64,000 nt of DNA, taken from contig JARWKL010000004.1 in the NCBI GenBank assembly GCA_029961685.1, positions 22,883,610 to 22,947,609 on the forward strand. Reading direction: 5' to 3'. Position 1 is the stretch's first letter. Each line of letters starts with the position of its first letter. This DNA comes from Aristolochia californica (lineage: Eukaryota > Streptophyta > Magnoliopsida > Piperales > Aristolochiaceae). Below are positions 13,599 to 24,966 of this stretch, piece by piece. Made by a program: the position numbers and the translations under genes. The notes under the pieces were generated by a model. The model was not told where the DNA came from and ran no database searches. It saw only the letters and a program-made list of their open reading frames with translations.

Positions 13599-14595
13599 AG
13601 CGGGCAAAGTTTTTGTAAGGAATCACTTATGGAATGGGAGTCAACACTAAGTTAAAAATCTCCCACCTCCCCCTTTCCTGATGATTGTAAAACTTGGTAT
13701 ATAAAAACTAAAAAGAGTTTACAATCCCTAAAAATTACAGACAGTTTTTTGAATTATCTCTCTCTACGTTTGTGCATTGTGCATTTCCTTTTAAGATGTA
13801 TACTTTTTGCTTAAATCAAAACTTGAGTTTCACGTTCCCTTCATCTTGTAAAAAAAAAAATAGAAAAAAAGCAAAAAGATCACTACAAAATGAACATTTT
13901 AGAGTTTATGTATGGAAAGAATTTAAAGAAATAAAAAATATTAGTAAAGAAAATTTATTCACACACCACAAATGAACACAAAAGTTTTGTTATCCAAGTT
14001 TGGGAAAATTCCACTAGTTCAACCCTAATAGCTCAGAATTTTATAAGAAAGATATTTTTCTATACATATTTTAAAAAATGGATATGCATGATTGAAACAT
14101 GTTAAAGATGCAAATGACCTATGGATCCAAACCTTTTAAAGAAAATAATATTAAATTCCCAAGTGAATGTGCGGTGGGATATTTACCCGAGTCAGACAAG
14201 CCATTATTTTGCCCATTTACAAAAAGCTGACCTAACGATCATAGATGATTGTAAAGTGATTTATCATTCATAACAAGCTACATTTTTGTGAGGAATGACT
14301 TATGGATTGGGAGTTAACACTAAGTTAAAAATCCCCCGCATCCCCCTTGTCCCGATGATTGCAGAACATGATATATAAAAACCTAAAAGGAGTTTACAAT
14401 CCCTAAAAATTACTCACACTATTTGGAATTATCTCTCTCTACATTTGTGCATTTGCATTTATATTTTAGATGTATACTTTTTTCTTAAATCAAAACTTGA
14501 GTTTTCACTTTCCCTTCATTTGGTAATAAAAAAAAGATATAAAAGGTAAATAGATCACAACAAAATGAAAATCTTAGAGTTTATGTCTGGAAATC

Positions 14596-14616
14596 ATTTA
14601 AAAATATTTTAATGCA
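14596..14616 (+). repeat. ~12-bp insertion in the AATTTAAAGCAATAAC segment
   Basis: Where other monomers read GAATTTAAAGCAATAAC, this one reads TCATTTAAAAATATTTTAAT then GCAATAAC. The spacing is 685 bp. The extra bases look like a diverged partial duplication of ATTTAAA. Confidence 0.75.
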
Positions 14617-15337
14617 ATAACAAATGTAAGTAAATAAAATTTATTCACACACCACAAATGAACACAAAATTGTTGTTATCCAAGTTTGGGAAATTCCACT
14701 AGTTCAACCCTAACAGCTTGGAATTTTATAAGAAGGAGATTTTTCTACACATCTTTTTAAAAATGGATATGCAGGCTTGAAACATGTAAAAGATGCAAAT
14801 GACCTATGGATCCAAACATTTTAAAGAGAATAACATTAAATTCCCAAGTAAACGTGGGTGGGATATTTACCCGAGTCAAACAAGCAATTATTTTGCCCAT
14901 TTACAAAAAGCTGACCTAACAATCATAGATGATTGTAAAGAGATTTATCATGCATAACGGGCTATATTTTTTTAAGGAATGACTTATTGATTGGGATTCA
15001 ACACTTAGTTAAAAATCCCTCGCCTCGCCCTTTTCCCAACAATGGCAGAACCTGATATATAAAAACTAAAAAGAGTTTACAATCCCTAAAATTTACAGAG
15101 ACATTTTGGAATTATATCTCTCTTCTTATGTGCATTGTGCATTTCCATTTTTTATGTATACTTTTTTCTTAAATCAAAATTTGAGTTTTCACTTTTCCTT
15201 CATATTGTAAACAAAAAAAGAGATAAAAGGCTAATAGATCACAACAAAATGAAAATTTTAGAGTTTATGTATGGAAAGAATTTAAAGCAATAAAAAATGT
15301 AAGCAAAGAAAATTTATTCACTCACAACAAATGAACA

Positions 15338-15358
15338 CAAAAGTTTTGTTCAACCCTA
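15338..15358 (+). repeat. Internal deletion, ~25 bp, between GTT repeats
   Basis: AAAAGTTTTGTT joins to CAACCCTAAT. The segment ATCCAAGTTTGGGAAATTCC plus ACTAGTT is missing. GTT ends both flanks, so a short direct-repeat deletion is plausible. The candidate B-box motif of the monomer is reduced but still readable as GTTCAACCC. Confidence 0.85.
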
Positions 15359-16667
15359 ATAACTCAGAATTTTATAGGAAAGAGATTTTTCTACGCATGT
15401 TTTAAAAAATGGATCTGCATGCTTGAAATATTTTAAAGATGCAAATAACCTATGGATCAAAAACTTTTAAAGAGAAAAAATTTAAATTCCAATGTGAACA
15501 TGCGTTGGGATATTTACCTGTGTCAAACAAGCCATTATTTTGCCCATTTACAAAAAGCTGATCTAACTATCATAGATGATTGTAAAGTAATTTATCATGC
15601 ATAACGGGCTATATTTTTGTAAGGAATGGCTTATGGATTGGGAGTCAACACTCAGTTAAAAATCCCAAGCCTCCCCCTTTTCCTGACGATTGCTGAACTT
15701 GATATTTAAAAACTAAAAAGAGTTTACAATCCCTTAAAATTACAAACACTTTTTGGAATTTTCTCTCTCCACATTTGTGCATTGTGCATTTCCATTTTAG
15801 ATATATACTTTTTTCTTAAATCAAAATTTGAGTTTTGACTTTCCCTTCATCTCTTCAAAAAAGAAAGAGATAAAAGGCAAATAGATCACAACAAAATGAA
15901 AATTTTAGAGTTTATGTATGGAGAGAACTTAAAGCAATAACAAAAGTAAGTAAAGAAAATTTATTCACTCACCACAAATGAACAGAAAAGTTTTGTTATC
16001 CAAGTTTGGGAAATTCCACTCGTTCAACCCTAATAGCTCGGAATTTTATAAGAAAGAGATTTTTCTATGCATGTTTTAAAAAATGGATATGCATGCTTGA
16101 AACATGTTAAAGATGCAAATGACCTATGGATCCAAACCTTTTAAGAGAATAACATTAAATCCCAAAGTGAACGTGGGGTGGGATATTTATCCGAGTGAAA
16201 CAAGCCATTATTTTGCCATTTACAAAAAGCAGACATAACGATAATTGATGATTGTAAAGTGATTTAGCATGTGTAACAGGCTATATTTTTTTATGGAATG
16301 ACCTATGGATTGGGAGTCAACACTCAGTTAAAAATCCCATGCCTCCCCCTTTTCCAGACGATTGCAGAACCTGATATGTAAAAACTAGAAAATGTTTACA
16401 ATCCCTAAACATTATAGACACTTTTTTGAATTATCTCTCTCTACATTTTTGCATTATGCATTTTCATTTTAGATGTATACTTTTTTCTTAAATCAAAACT
16501 TGATTTTTCACTTTCCCTTCATCTTTAAACAAAAACAAAGATAAAAGGCAAATAGATCACAACTAAATAAAAATTTTAGATTTTTTGCATGGAAAGAATT
16601 TAAAGCAATAAAAAATCTAAGTAAAGAAAATTTAATCACACCACAAATGAACACAAAAGTTTTGTTA

Positions 16668-16690
16668 TCGATGCTTGAATTTTTATCCCT
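16668..16690 (+). repeat. Replacement patch resembling downstream sequence
   Basis: After GTTATC, the usual CAAGTTTGGGAAATTCCAC region is replaced by GATGCTTGAATTTTTATC, and then CCCTAATAGC resumes. ATGCTTGAA (about 16671-16679) is identical to the conserved ATGCTTGAA about 80 bp downstream, as expected from a template-switch or conversion event. The monomer is about 10 bp short here. Confidence 0.65.
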
Positions 16691-17779
16691 AATAGCTTGG
16701 AATTTTTAAGAAAGAGAATTTTCTACAAATATTTTAAAAAATAGATATGCATGCTTGAAACATGTTAAAGATGAAAATGACCTATGGATCCAAACCTTTT
16801 AAATAGAATAACATTAAATTCGCAAGCGAATGTGTGGTGGTATAACATGAGTCAATCAAGCCATTACTTTGCCTATTTTAAAAAATCTGACCTACCTACC
16901 ATAGTTGATTGTAAAGTGATTTATCATGCGTAATGGGCTATATTTTTTTAAGGAATGACTTATGGATTTGGAGTCAAGACTCATTTAAAAATCCCCCGCC
17001 ACCCCCAGTTCCTGACAATCGCAGAACCTGATATATAAAAACTAAAAAGAGTTAACAATCCCTAAAAATTATAGAAACTTTTTGGAATTATCTCTCCCTA
17101 CATTTGTGTATTGTGCATTTCCATTTTAGTTGTATACGTTTTTCTTAAAAAAAAACTTGAGTTTTCTCTTTCCCTTCCTATCGTAAACAAAAAAAGAGAT
17201 AAAAGGCAAATAGATCACAACAACATGAAAATTTTAAAGTTGATGTGCGGAAAGAATTTAAAGAAATAACAAATGTAAGTAAAGAAAATTTATTCACACA
17301 CGACAAATTTACACAAAAGTTTTGTTTTCAAAGTTTGGGAAAATTCCACTTGTTCAACCATAATAGTTCGGAATTTTACAATAAAGAGATTTTTCTACAC
17401 ATGTTTTAAAAAATGGATATGCTTGCTTTAAACATGTTAAAGATGCAAAGGAGCTATGGATCCAAACCTTTTAAAGCGAATAACATTAAATTCCCAAGTG
17501 AACGTGCGGTTGGATATTTATCTGAGTCAAACATGCCATTATTTTGCCCATTTACAAAAAGCTGACCTAACGATCATAGATGATTGTAAAGTGATTTATC
17601 ATGCATAGCGGGCTATATTTTTATAAGGAATGACTTGCGGATTGGGAGTCAACACTCAGTTAAAAATCCCCCGCCTCTCCCTTTTCCCGGCGATTTCAGA
17701 ACTAGATATATAAAACTAAAAAGAGTTTACAATACCTTAAAATTATAGACACTTTTTGAAACTATTTCTCTCTATATTT

Positions 17780-17800
17780 GTGCATTGTGCATTGTGCATT
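17780..17800 (+). repeat. Three copies of a 7-bp unit, GTGCATT
   Basis: Most monomers contain GTGCATT twice in a row, after ACATTT. This one has three perfect copies (17780-17786, 17787-17793, 17794-17800). This is a micro-expansion nested in the larger repeat. Confidence 0.93.
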
Positions 17801-17963
17801 TCCATTTTAGATGTATACTTTTTCCTCAAATAAAAACTTGATTTTTCACTTTCCCTTCATCTCATAAACAAAAAAAAAAAGATATAAAAAGCAAATAGAT
17901 CACAACAAAATGAAAATTTTAAAGTTTATGTATGGAAAGAATTTAAAGCAATAACAAATTTAA

Positions 17964-17985
17964 GTGAAGAAAACTTAAATCAACA
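17964..17985 (+). repeat. Internal deletion in the CACACACCACAAATG segment
   Basis: GAAGAAAACTTAAAT runs directly into CAACACAAAAATTTAG. The usual TTATTCACACACCACAAATG is almost completely lost, about 17 bp net. Confidence 0.78.
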
Positions 17986-18100
17986 CAAAAATTTAGTTAT
18001 CCAAGTTTGGGAAATTCCACTTGTTCAACCCTAATAGCTCAGAATTTTATAAGAAAGATATTTTTCTACACAAGTTTTAGAAAATGGATATGCATGCTTG

Positions 18101-18111
18101 AATTCCCAACT
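18101..18111 (+). repeat. Replacement patch AATTCCCAA copied from downstream?
   Basis: The usual GCTTGAAACATGTTAAAG then ATGCAAATGACC reads GCTTGAATTCCCAACTGACC instead. AATTCCCAA occurs in its normal place about 48 bp downstream (18149-18157). The monomer is 12 bp short overall. One template switch would explain the patch, and the right arm of the conserved dyad is destroyed. Confidence 0.7.
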
Positions 18112-19098
18112 GACCTATGGATTCAAACCTTTTAAAGAGAATAACATTAAATTCCCAAGTGAAAGTGCGGAGGGATATTTACCCGAGTCAAACAAGCCAT
18201 TATTTTTCCCATTTAAAAAAAGTTGACCTAATGAGCATAGATTATTGTTAAGTGATTTATCATGCGTAACAGGCTATATTTTTGTAAGCAATGACTTATG
18301 GATTGGGAGTCAAGACTCAGTTAAAAATCCCCCGCCTCCACCATTTCCGACGACCGCAGAACCTGATATATAAGAACTAAAAAGAGTTTAAAATCCCTAA
18401 AAAATTTAGACACTTTTTGGAATTATCACTCTCTAAATTTGTGCAATGTGCATTTCCTATTTTGATGGATACTTTTTTCTTAAATAAAAAATTGAGTTTT
18501 CACTTTCTCTTCATCTCGTAAACAAAAAAAGGGATAAAAGGCAAATAGATCACATCAAAATGAAAATTTTAGGTTTCTTATTAGGATATAAATTAAAGAA
18601 ATAAAAAATGAAGATAATTTATTCACACACAACAAATGAACACAAAAGGTTTTTTATCAAAGTTTGGGAAATTCCAGTAGTTCAACACTAATAACACGGA
18701 ATTTTATAAGAAAGAGATTTTTCTACACATGTTTTAAAAAATGGATATGTATGCTTGAAACATGTTAAAGATGCAAATGACCTACAGATCCAAACCATTT
18801 AAAGAGAATAACATTAAATTCCGAAGTGAACGAGCGGTGGGATATTTACTCGAGTCAAACAAGCCATTATTTTGCCCATTTACAAAAAGCTGACCTAATG
18901 TTCATAGATGATTGTAAATTGATTTATCATGCATCACGGGCTATATTCTTGTAAGGAATGACTTAAGGATTGTGAGTCAACTCTCAGTTAAAAATCCCCC
19001 GCCTTCCCCTTTTCCCGACGTATGCAAAACCAGATATATAAAACCTAAAAAGAGTTTGCAATCCCTAAAAATTACTGACACTTTTTAGAATTATCTCT

Positions 19099-19103
19099 CT
19101 CTA
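19099..19103. other. Left inversion breakpoint, 5-bp overlap CTCTA
   Basis: Forward-type sequence (GAATTATCTCTCTCTA) ends here and reverse-complement sequence (CTCTAAAATTTTCATTTTG) begins. CTCTA fits both sides: forward copies continue with CATTT, and inverted copies are preceded by AAA. From this point every conserved segment reads on the minus strand. Confidence 0.95.
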
Positions 19104-21299
19104 AAATTTTCATTTTGTTCTGATCTATTTGCTTTTTCACACTTTTTTTGTTACGAGATGAAGGGAAAGTGAAATCTCAAGTTTTGATTTAAGAAAAAAG
19201 TATACATCTAAAATTGAAATGCACAATGCAAAAATGTAGAGAGAGAAGATTCCAAAAAGTGTCCGTAATTTTTAGGGATTGTAAACTCTTTTTAGTTTTT
19301 TTATAACAGGTTCCGCAATCGTTGGGAAAAGGGGGAGGTGGGGGGCTTTTAATTGAGTGTTGACACGCAATCCATTAGTCATTCCTTACAAAAATATAGC
19401 CCGTTATGCATGAGAAATCACTTTAAAATCATCAATGATCGTTATGTCATCTTTTTGTGAATGGGCAAAATAATGGCTTGTTTGACTGGGGTAAATATCC
19501 TACCGCACTTTCACTTGGGAATTTAAGGGTATTCTTTTTAAAATATTTTGATTCAAAGTTCATTTGTATCTTAAACAAATTTCAATCATGCATATCCTTT
19601 TTCTAAAACATGTGGAGAAAAATCTCTTTCTTATAAAATTCCGAGCTATCAGGGATGAACTAGTGGAATTTCTCAAACTTGGATAACAAAACTTTTGTGT
19701 TCATTTGTGGTGTGTGAATAAATTTTCTTGAATTACATTTGTTATTGCTTTAAATTATTTCCATGCATAAACTCCAAAATTTTCATTTTGTTGTGATCAA
19801 TTTGCTGTTTATCACTTTTTTTGTTTACGAGATGAAGGGAAAGTGAAAACTCAAGTTTTAATTTAAGAAAAAAGTATACATATAAAATGGAAATGCCCAA
19901 TTCACAAATGTAGAGAGAGATAATTCATGAAAGTGTTTGTAATTTTTAGAGATTGTAAACACTTTTTAGTTTTTATTTATCAGATTCTACAATCATCGGG
20001 AAAAGACGGAGGCGAGGGATTTTTTACAGAGTGTTGACTCCCAATCCATAAGTCATTCCTTAAAAAAATATATCCCATTACGCATGATAATTCACTTTAC
20101 AATCATCTATGATCGTTAGGTTTACTTTTTTAAATGGCCAAAATAATGGCTTGTTTGACTCGGGTAAATATCCCACCACACGTTCACTTGGGAATTTAAT
20201 TTTATTCTCTTTAAAAGGTTTGGATCCATAGGTCATTTGCATCTTTTACATGTTTCAAGCATGCATATCCATTTTTTAAAACATGTGTAGAAAAATCTCT
20301 TTCTTATAAAATTCCAAGCTATTAGGGTTGAACTACTGGAATTTCCCAAACTTGGATAACAAAACTTTTGTATTCATTTGTGGTGTGTGAGTAAATTATC
20401 TTTACTTACATTTGTTATTTCTTTAAATTCTTTCCTTACATAAACCCTAACATTTTCATTTTGTTGAGATCAATTTGCCTTTTATCTCTTTTTTTGTTTA
20501 CGAGATAAAGGGAAAGTGAAAACTCAAGTTTTGATTTAAGAAAAATGTATACATCTAAAATGGAAATGCACAAATTTAGAGAGAGATAATTCCAAAAAGT
20601 GTCTGTAGTTTTTCGGGATTGTAAACTCTTTTTAGTTTTTATACATCAGGTTCTGCATTAGTCGCGAAAAGGGGGAGGTGGAGGATTTTTAACTTAGAGT
20701 TCACTCCCAATCCATAAGTCTTGCTTCCAAGAATATAGCCCGTTACACATGATAAATCACTTTACAATCATCTATGATCATTAGGTTAGCTTTTTGTAAA
20801 TCGGCAAAATAAAGGCTTGTTTGACTCGGGTAAATATTCCACCACTCGTTCACTTGGGAATTTAATTTTATTCTCTTTAAAAGGTTTGGATCCATAAGTC
20901 ATTAGCATCTTTAACATGTTTCAAGCATGCATAGTCATTTTTTAAAACTTGTGTAGAAAAATCTCTTTCTCATAAAATTCCTAGCTATTAGTGTTGAATT
21001 AGTGGAATTTCCCAAACATGGATAACAAAACTTTTATGTTCATTTGTGGTGTGTGAATAAATTATCTTTACTTACATTTGTTATTGCTTTAAATTCTTTC
21101 CTTACATAAACTCTAAAATTTTCATTTTGTTGTGATCTATTTGCCTTTTATCTCTTTTTTTTGTTAATGAGAAGAAGGAAAAGTGAAAACTAAATTTTTG
21201 ATTTATGAAAAGAGAATACATCTAAAAAGGAAATGCACAATTCACTAATGTACAGAGAGATAATTCCAAAAAGTGTCTGTAATTTTTAGGGATTGTAAA

Positions 21300-23210
21300 C
21301 TCTTTTTAGTTTTTATATATTTGGTTCTGCAATCATCGGGAAAAGGGGGAGGCGGGGGATTTTTAACTGAGTGTTGACTCCTAATCCATAATCATTCCTT
21401 ACAAAAATATTGCCCCTTAAGCATGATAAATCACTTTACAATCATCTCTGATCATTAGGTCAGCTTTTTGTGAAAGGGGAAAATAATGGCTTGTTTGACT
21501 CGGGTAAATATCCCACCGCACGTTTACTTGGGAATTTAATGTTATTCTCTTTAAAAGGTTTGGATCCATAGGGAATTTGCCTCTTTAACATGTTTCAAGC
21601 ATGCATATCCATTATTTAAAACATGTGTAGGAAAATCTCTTTCTTATAAAATTTCGAGCTATTAGGGTTTAACTAGTGGAATTTTCCTAATCTAAGATAA
21701 CAAAAATTTTGTGTACATTTTTGGTCTGTGAATAAATTTTCTTTACTTAAATTTTTTATTGCTTGAAATTCTTTCCATACATAAATACTAAAATTTTCAT
21801 TTTGTTGCGATTGATTTACCTTTTATTTCTTTTTATGTTTACGAGATGAAGGGAAAGTGAAAACTCAATTTTTGATCCATGAAAAAGGAATACATCTAAA
21901 AAGGAAATACACAATGCACTTATGTAGAGAGAGATAATTCCAAAAAGTGCCTGTAATTTTTAGGGATTGTAAACTCTTTTTAGTTTTTATATATCAGGTT
22001 CTGCAATCGTGGGGAAAAGGGGGTGGCGCGGGATTTTTAACTGAGTGTTGACTCCTAATCCATAAGTCATTCCTTAAAAAAATATTACACCCTTAAGAGA
22101 GATAAATCACTTTGCAATCATCTATGATTGTTAGGTCAACTTTTTTGTGAATGGGAAAAATAATTGCTTGTTTGACTCGGGTAAATATCCCACCGCACGT
22201 TTACTTGGGAATTTAATGCTATTCTCTTTAAAAGGTTTGGATACTTAGGTCATTTGCATCTTTAACATGTTTAAAGAATGCATATCCATTATTTAAAACA
22301 TGTGTAGGAAAATCTCTTTCTTATAAAATTTCGAGCTATTAGGGTTGAACTAGTGGAATTTTCCAAAACTAAGATAACAAAACTTTTGTGTACATTTTTG
22401 GTGTGTGAATAAATTTTCTTTACTTAAATTTTTTATTGCATTAAATTCTTTCCATACATAAACTCTAAAATTTTCATTTTGTTGCGATTGATTTGCCTTT
22501 TATTTCTTTTTTTGTCTACGAGATGAAGGGGAAGTGAAAACTCAATTTTTGATTTATGAAAAAAGAATACATCTAAAAAGGAAATGCACAATGCACTAAT
22601 GTAGAGAGAGATAATTCCAAAAAGTGTCTGTAACTTTTAGGGATTGTAAACTCTTTTTAGTTTTTATATATCAGGTTGTGCAATCATCGAGAAAAGGGGG
22701 AGGCGGGGGATTTTTAACTGAGTGTTGACTCCTAATCCATAAGTCATTCCTTACAAAAATATAGCCCCTTAAGCATGATAAATCACTATGCAATCATCTA
22801 TGATCGTTAGGTTAGCTTTCTGTGAATGGGCAAAATAGTGGCTTGTTTGACTCGGGTAAATATCCCACCGCACGTTTACTTGGGAATTTAATGTTTTTCT
22901 CTTTAAAATGTTTGGATCCATAGGTCATTTGCATCTTTAACATGTTTCAAGCATGCATATCCATTATTTAAAACATGTGTAGTAAATTCTCTTTCATATA
23001 AAATTTTGAGCTATTAGGGTTGAACTAGTGGAAGTTTCCAAAACTAAGATAACAAAACTTTTGTGTACATTTTTGGTGTATGAATAAATTTTCTTTACTT
23101 ACATTTGTTATTGCTTGAAATTCTTTCCATACATAAACTCTAAAATTTTCATTTTGTTGCGATTGATTTGCCTTTTATTTATTTTTTTCTTTACGAGATG
23201 AAGGGAGAGA
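21300..23210 (-). repeat. Locally amplified trio of monomers in the inverted block
   Basis: Three adjacent inverted monomers share variants rare elsewhere: GACTCCTAATCC in place of GACTCCCAATCC, a CCCTTAAG stretch before the TTATCATG-type segment, TGCGATTGATTT, and GTGTACATTTTTGGTGT. Their higher mutual similarity points to recent local duplication, one monomer at a time. The third is shortened by the deletion at about 23205. Confidence 0.75.
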
Positions 23211-23215
23211 TAACT
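23195..23215 (-). repeat. Internal deletion, ~73 bp
   Basis: CGAGATGAAGGGA runs directly into GAGATAACTCCAAAAAG. The segments carrying AAGTGAAAACTCAAG, ATACATCTAAAATGG and AATGCACAATG are missing. Spacing 22914-23515 is 601 bp. GGGA and GAGA at the edges suggest short-homology joining. Confidence 0.85.
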
Positions 23216-23287
23216 CCAAAAAGTGTCTGTAATTTTTAGTGATTGTAAACTCTTTTTAGTTTTTATATATCAAGTTCTACGATCATC

Positions 23288-23310
23288 GGGAAAAGGGGGA
23301 GGGGGGGGGG
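23288..23310 (+). repeat. G-rich tract with G10, G-quadruplex-like
   Basis: The tract is GGG, AAAA, GGGGG, A, then ten G. In the inverted block the G-rich strand of the monomer is the plus strand. Typical copies read G3-A4-G5-A-G2-C-G5, with only three runs of three or more G. Here the loss of the C joins the last runs, which gives enough G for four G3 runs. It is the inverted counterpart of the C15 tract at 6596-6610. Confidence 0.85.
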
Positions 23311-23663
23311 ATTTTTAAGTGAGTGTTGACTCCCAATCCATAAGTCATTCCTTACAAAATTGTAGCCCTTTACGCATGATAAATCCCTTTACAATTATCT
23401 ATGATCGTTAGGTTAGCTTTTTGTAAATGGGCAAAATAATGGCTTGTTTGACTCGGGTAAATATCCCACCCCACGTTCACTGGGGAATTTAATGTTATTA
23501 TCTTTAAAAGGTTTGGATCCATAGGTCATTTGCATCTTTAACAAGTTTCAAGCATGCATATCCATTTTTTAAAACATGTGTGGAAAAATCTCTTTCTTAT
23601 AAAATTTTGAGCTATAAGGGTTGAAGAAGTGGAATTTCCCAAACTTGGATAACAAAACTTTTG

Positions 23664-23682
23664 TGTTCATTTAAATTTTCTT
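23664..23682 (-). repeat. Internal deletion, ~16 bp
   Basis: GTGTTCATTT joins straight to AAATTTTCTTTACTT. The GTGGTGTGTGAATA segment of other inverted copies is missing. Confidence 0.8.
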
Positions 23683-24961
23683 TACTTACATTTGTTATTT
23701 ATTTTAAAAAATTTCCATACATAAACTCTAAATTTTACATTTTGTTTTGAACTATTTCCCTTTTATCACTTTTTTTTTGTTTACGTTATAGGGAAAGTGA
23801 AAACTCATGTTTTGATTTAAGAAAAAAGTATAGAACTAAAATGGAAATGCACAATTCACAAATGTAGAGAGAAATAATTCCAAAAAGTGTCTGTAATTTT
23901 TAGCGATTCTAAACTCTTTTTAGTTTTTATATATCAGGTTCTGCAATTGTCGGGAAAAGGGGGAGGCGGGGGATTTTTAACTGAGTATTGACTCAAAAAA
24001 TTAAGTCACTCCTTACAAAAATATAGCCCGTTATATATATCACTTTACAATCATCTATGATCGTTAGGTATGATTTTTGTAAATGGGCAAAATAATGGCA
24101 TGTTTGACTTGGGTAAATATCCCACCACACGTTCAATTGGGAATTTAATGTTATTATCTTTAAAAGGATTGGATATAGAGGTCATTTGAATCTTTAACAT
24201 GTTTTAAGCATGCATATCCATTTTTTAAAACATGTGTAGAAAAATCTCTTTCTTATAAAATTCCGAGCTATTAGGGTTCAACTCGTGGAATTTTCCCAAA
24301 CTTAGATAACAAAACTTTTGTGCACATTTGTGGTGTGTGAATAAATTTTCTTTACTTACATTTGTTATTTCTTTAAATTCTTTCCATACATAAACTCTAA
24401 AATTTTCATTTTGTTGTGTTCTATTTGGCTTTTATCTCTTTTTTTGTTTACGAGATGAAGGGAAAGTGAAAACTCAAGTTTTGGTTTAAGAAAAAAGTAT
24501 CCATCCAAAATTGAAATGCACAATGCTCAAATGTAGAGAGATATAATTTCAAAATGTGTCTATAAATTTTTAGGGATTGTAATCATTTTTTAGTTTTTAT
24601 GTATCAGATTCTGCAATTGCCGAGAAAAGGGGGAGCTGGGGGATTTTTAACTTAGTGTTAACTCCAAATCCATAAGTCATTTCTTAAAAAAATATATCCT
24701 GGTACGCACGATAAATCACTTAAAAATCATCTATGATCGTTAGGTCAGCTTTTTTAAAATGGGGGAAATAATGGCTTGTTTGACTCGGGTAAATATCCCA
24801 CCGCACGTTCACTTTGGAACTTAATGTTATTCTCTTTAAATGGTTTGGATCCATAGGTCATTTGCATCTTTAACATGTTTCAGGCATGCATATCCATTTT
24901 TAAAACATGTGTACAAAAATCTCTTTCTTTTAAAATTATGAGCTATTAGGGTTGAACTAGT

Positions 24962-24966
24962 GGAAT
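24962..24966. other. Right inversion breakpoint, 5-bp overlap GGAAT
   Basis: Inverted sequence (GGGTTGAACTAGTGGAAT) ends and forward sequence (GGAATGACTTATGGATTGG) begins. GGAAT fits both: inverted copies continue with TTCCC, and forward copies are preceded by TAA. Orientation stays forward from here to the end of the window. Confidence 0.95.

Larger units (their letters stand above)
1..19103 (+). repeat. Subfamily I monomers, forward orientation
   Basis: 28 landmark sites: 431, 1104, 1778, 2451, 3099, 3777, 4468, 5135, 5711, 6384, 7036, 7709, 8382, 9432, 10105, 10783, 11453, 12128, 12799, 13471, 14123, 14808, 15454, 16128, 16786, 17458, 18119 and 18786. One further truncated monomer lies between 8382 and 9432. 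Diagnostic variants of this subfamily are AAATTCCCAAGTGAACG after the landmark, GATTGCAGAACCTG before the TATA-like box, and AATAGCTCGG. Copies are clearly diverged from each other, so this part looks older or less recently homogenised than the ABC block. There are no genes in it. Confidence 0.93.
19099..24966 (-). repeat. Inverted block of subfamily I monomers
   Basis: Nine landmark sites, read on the minus strand, lie at 19549, 20222, 20888, 21562, 22239, 22914, 23515, 24171 and 24847. All other monomer segments are also reverse-complemented, for example GGTAAATATCCCACCGCACG and GTTTACGAGATGAAGGGAAA. The variants are those of subfamily I, so the block comes from this array or a close relative. 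A simple cut-and-flip does not fit: the monomer phases at the two joins, about 312 to 452 on the left and about 560 to 167 on the right (counted from the landmark), would have to pair up and do not. Confidence 0.96.

Noticed and set aside
19099..24966. Inverted block as an inverted-repeat transposon or palindrome with a function
   Set aside because: The block is made only of monomers also found outside it, and its edges are at unrelated monomer phases with 5-bp overlaps. A rearrangement is the simpler reading.
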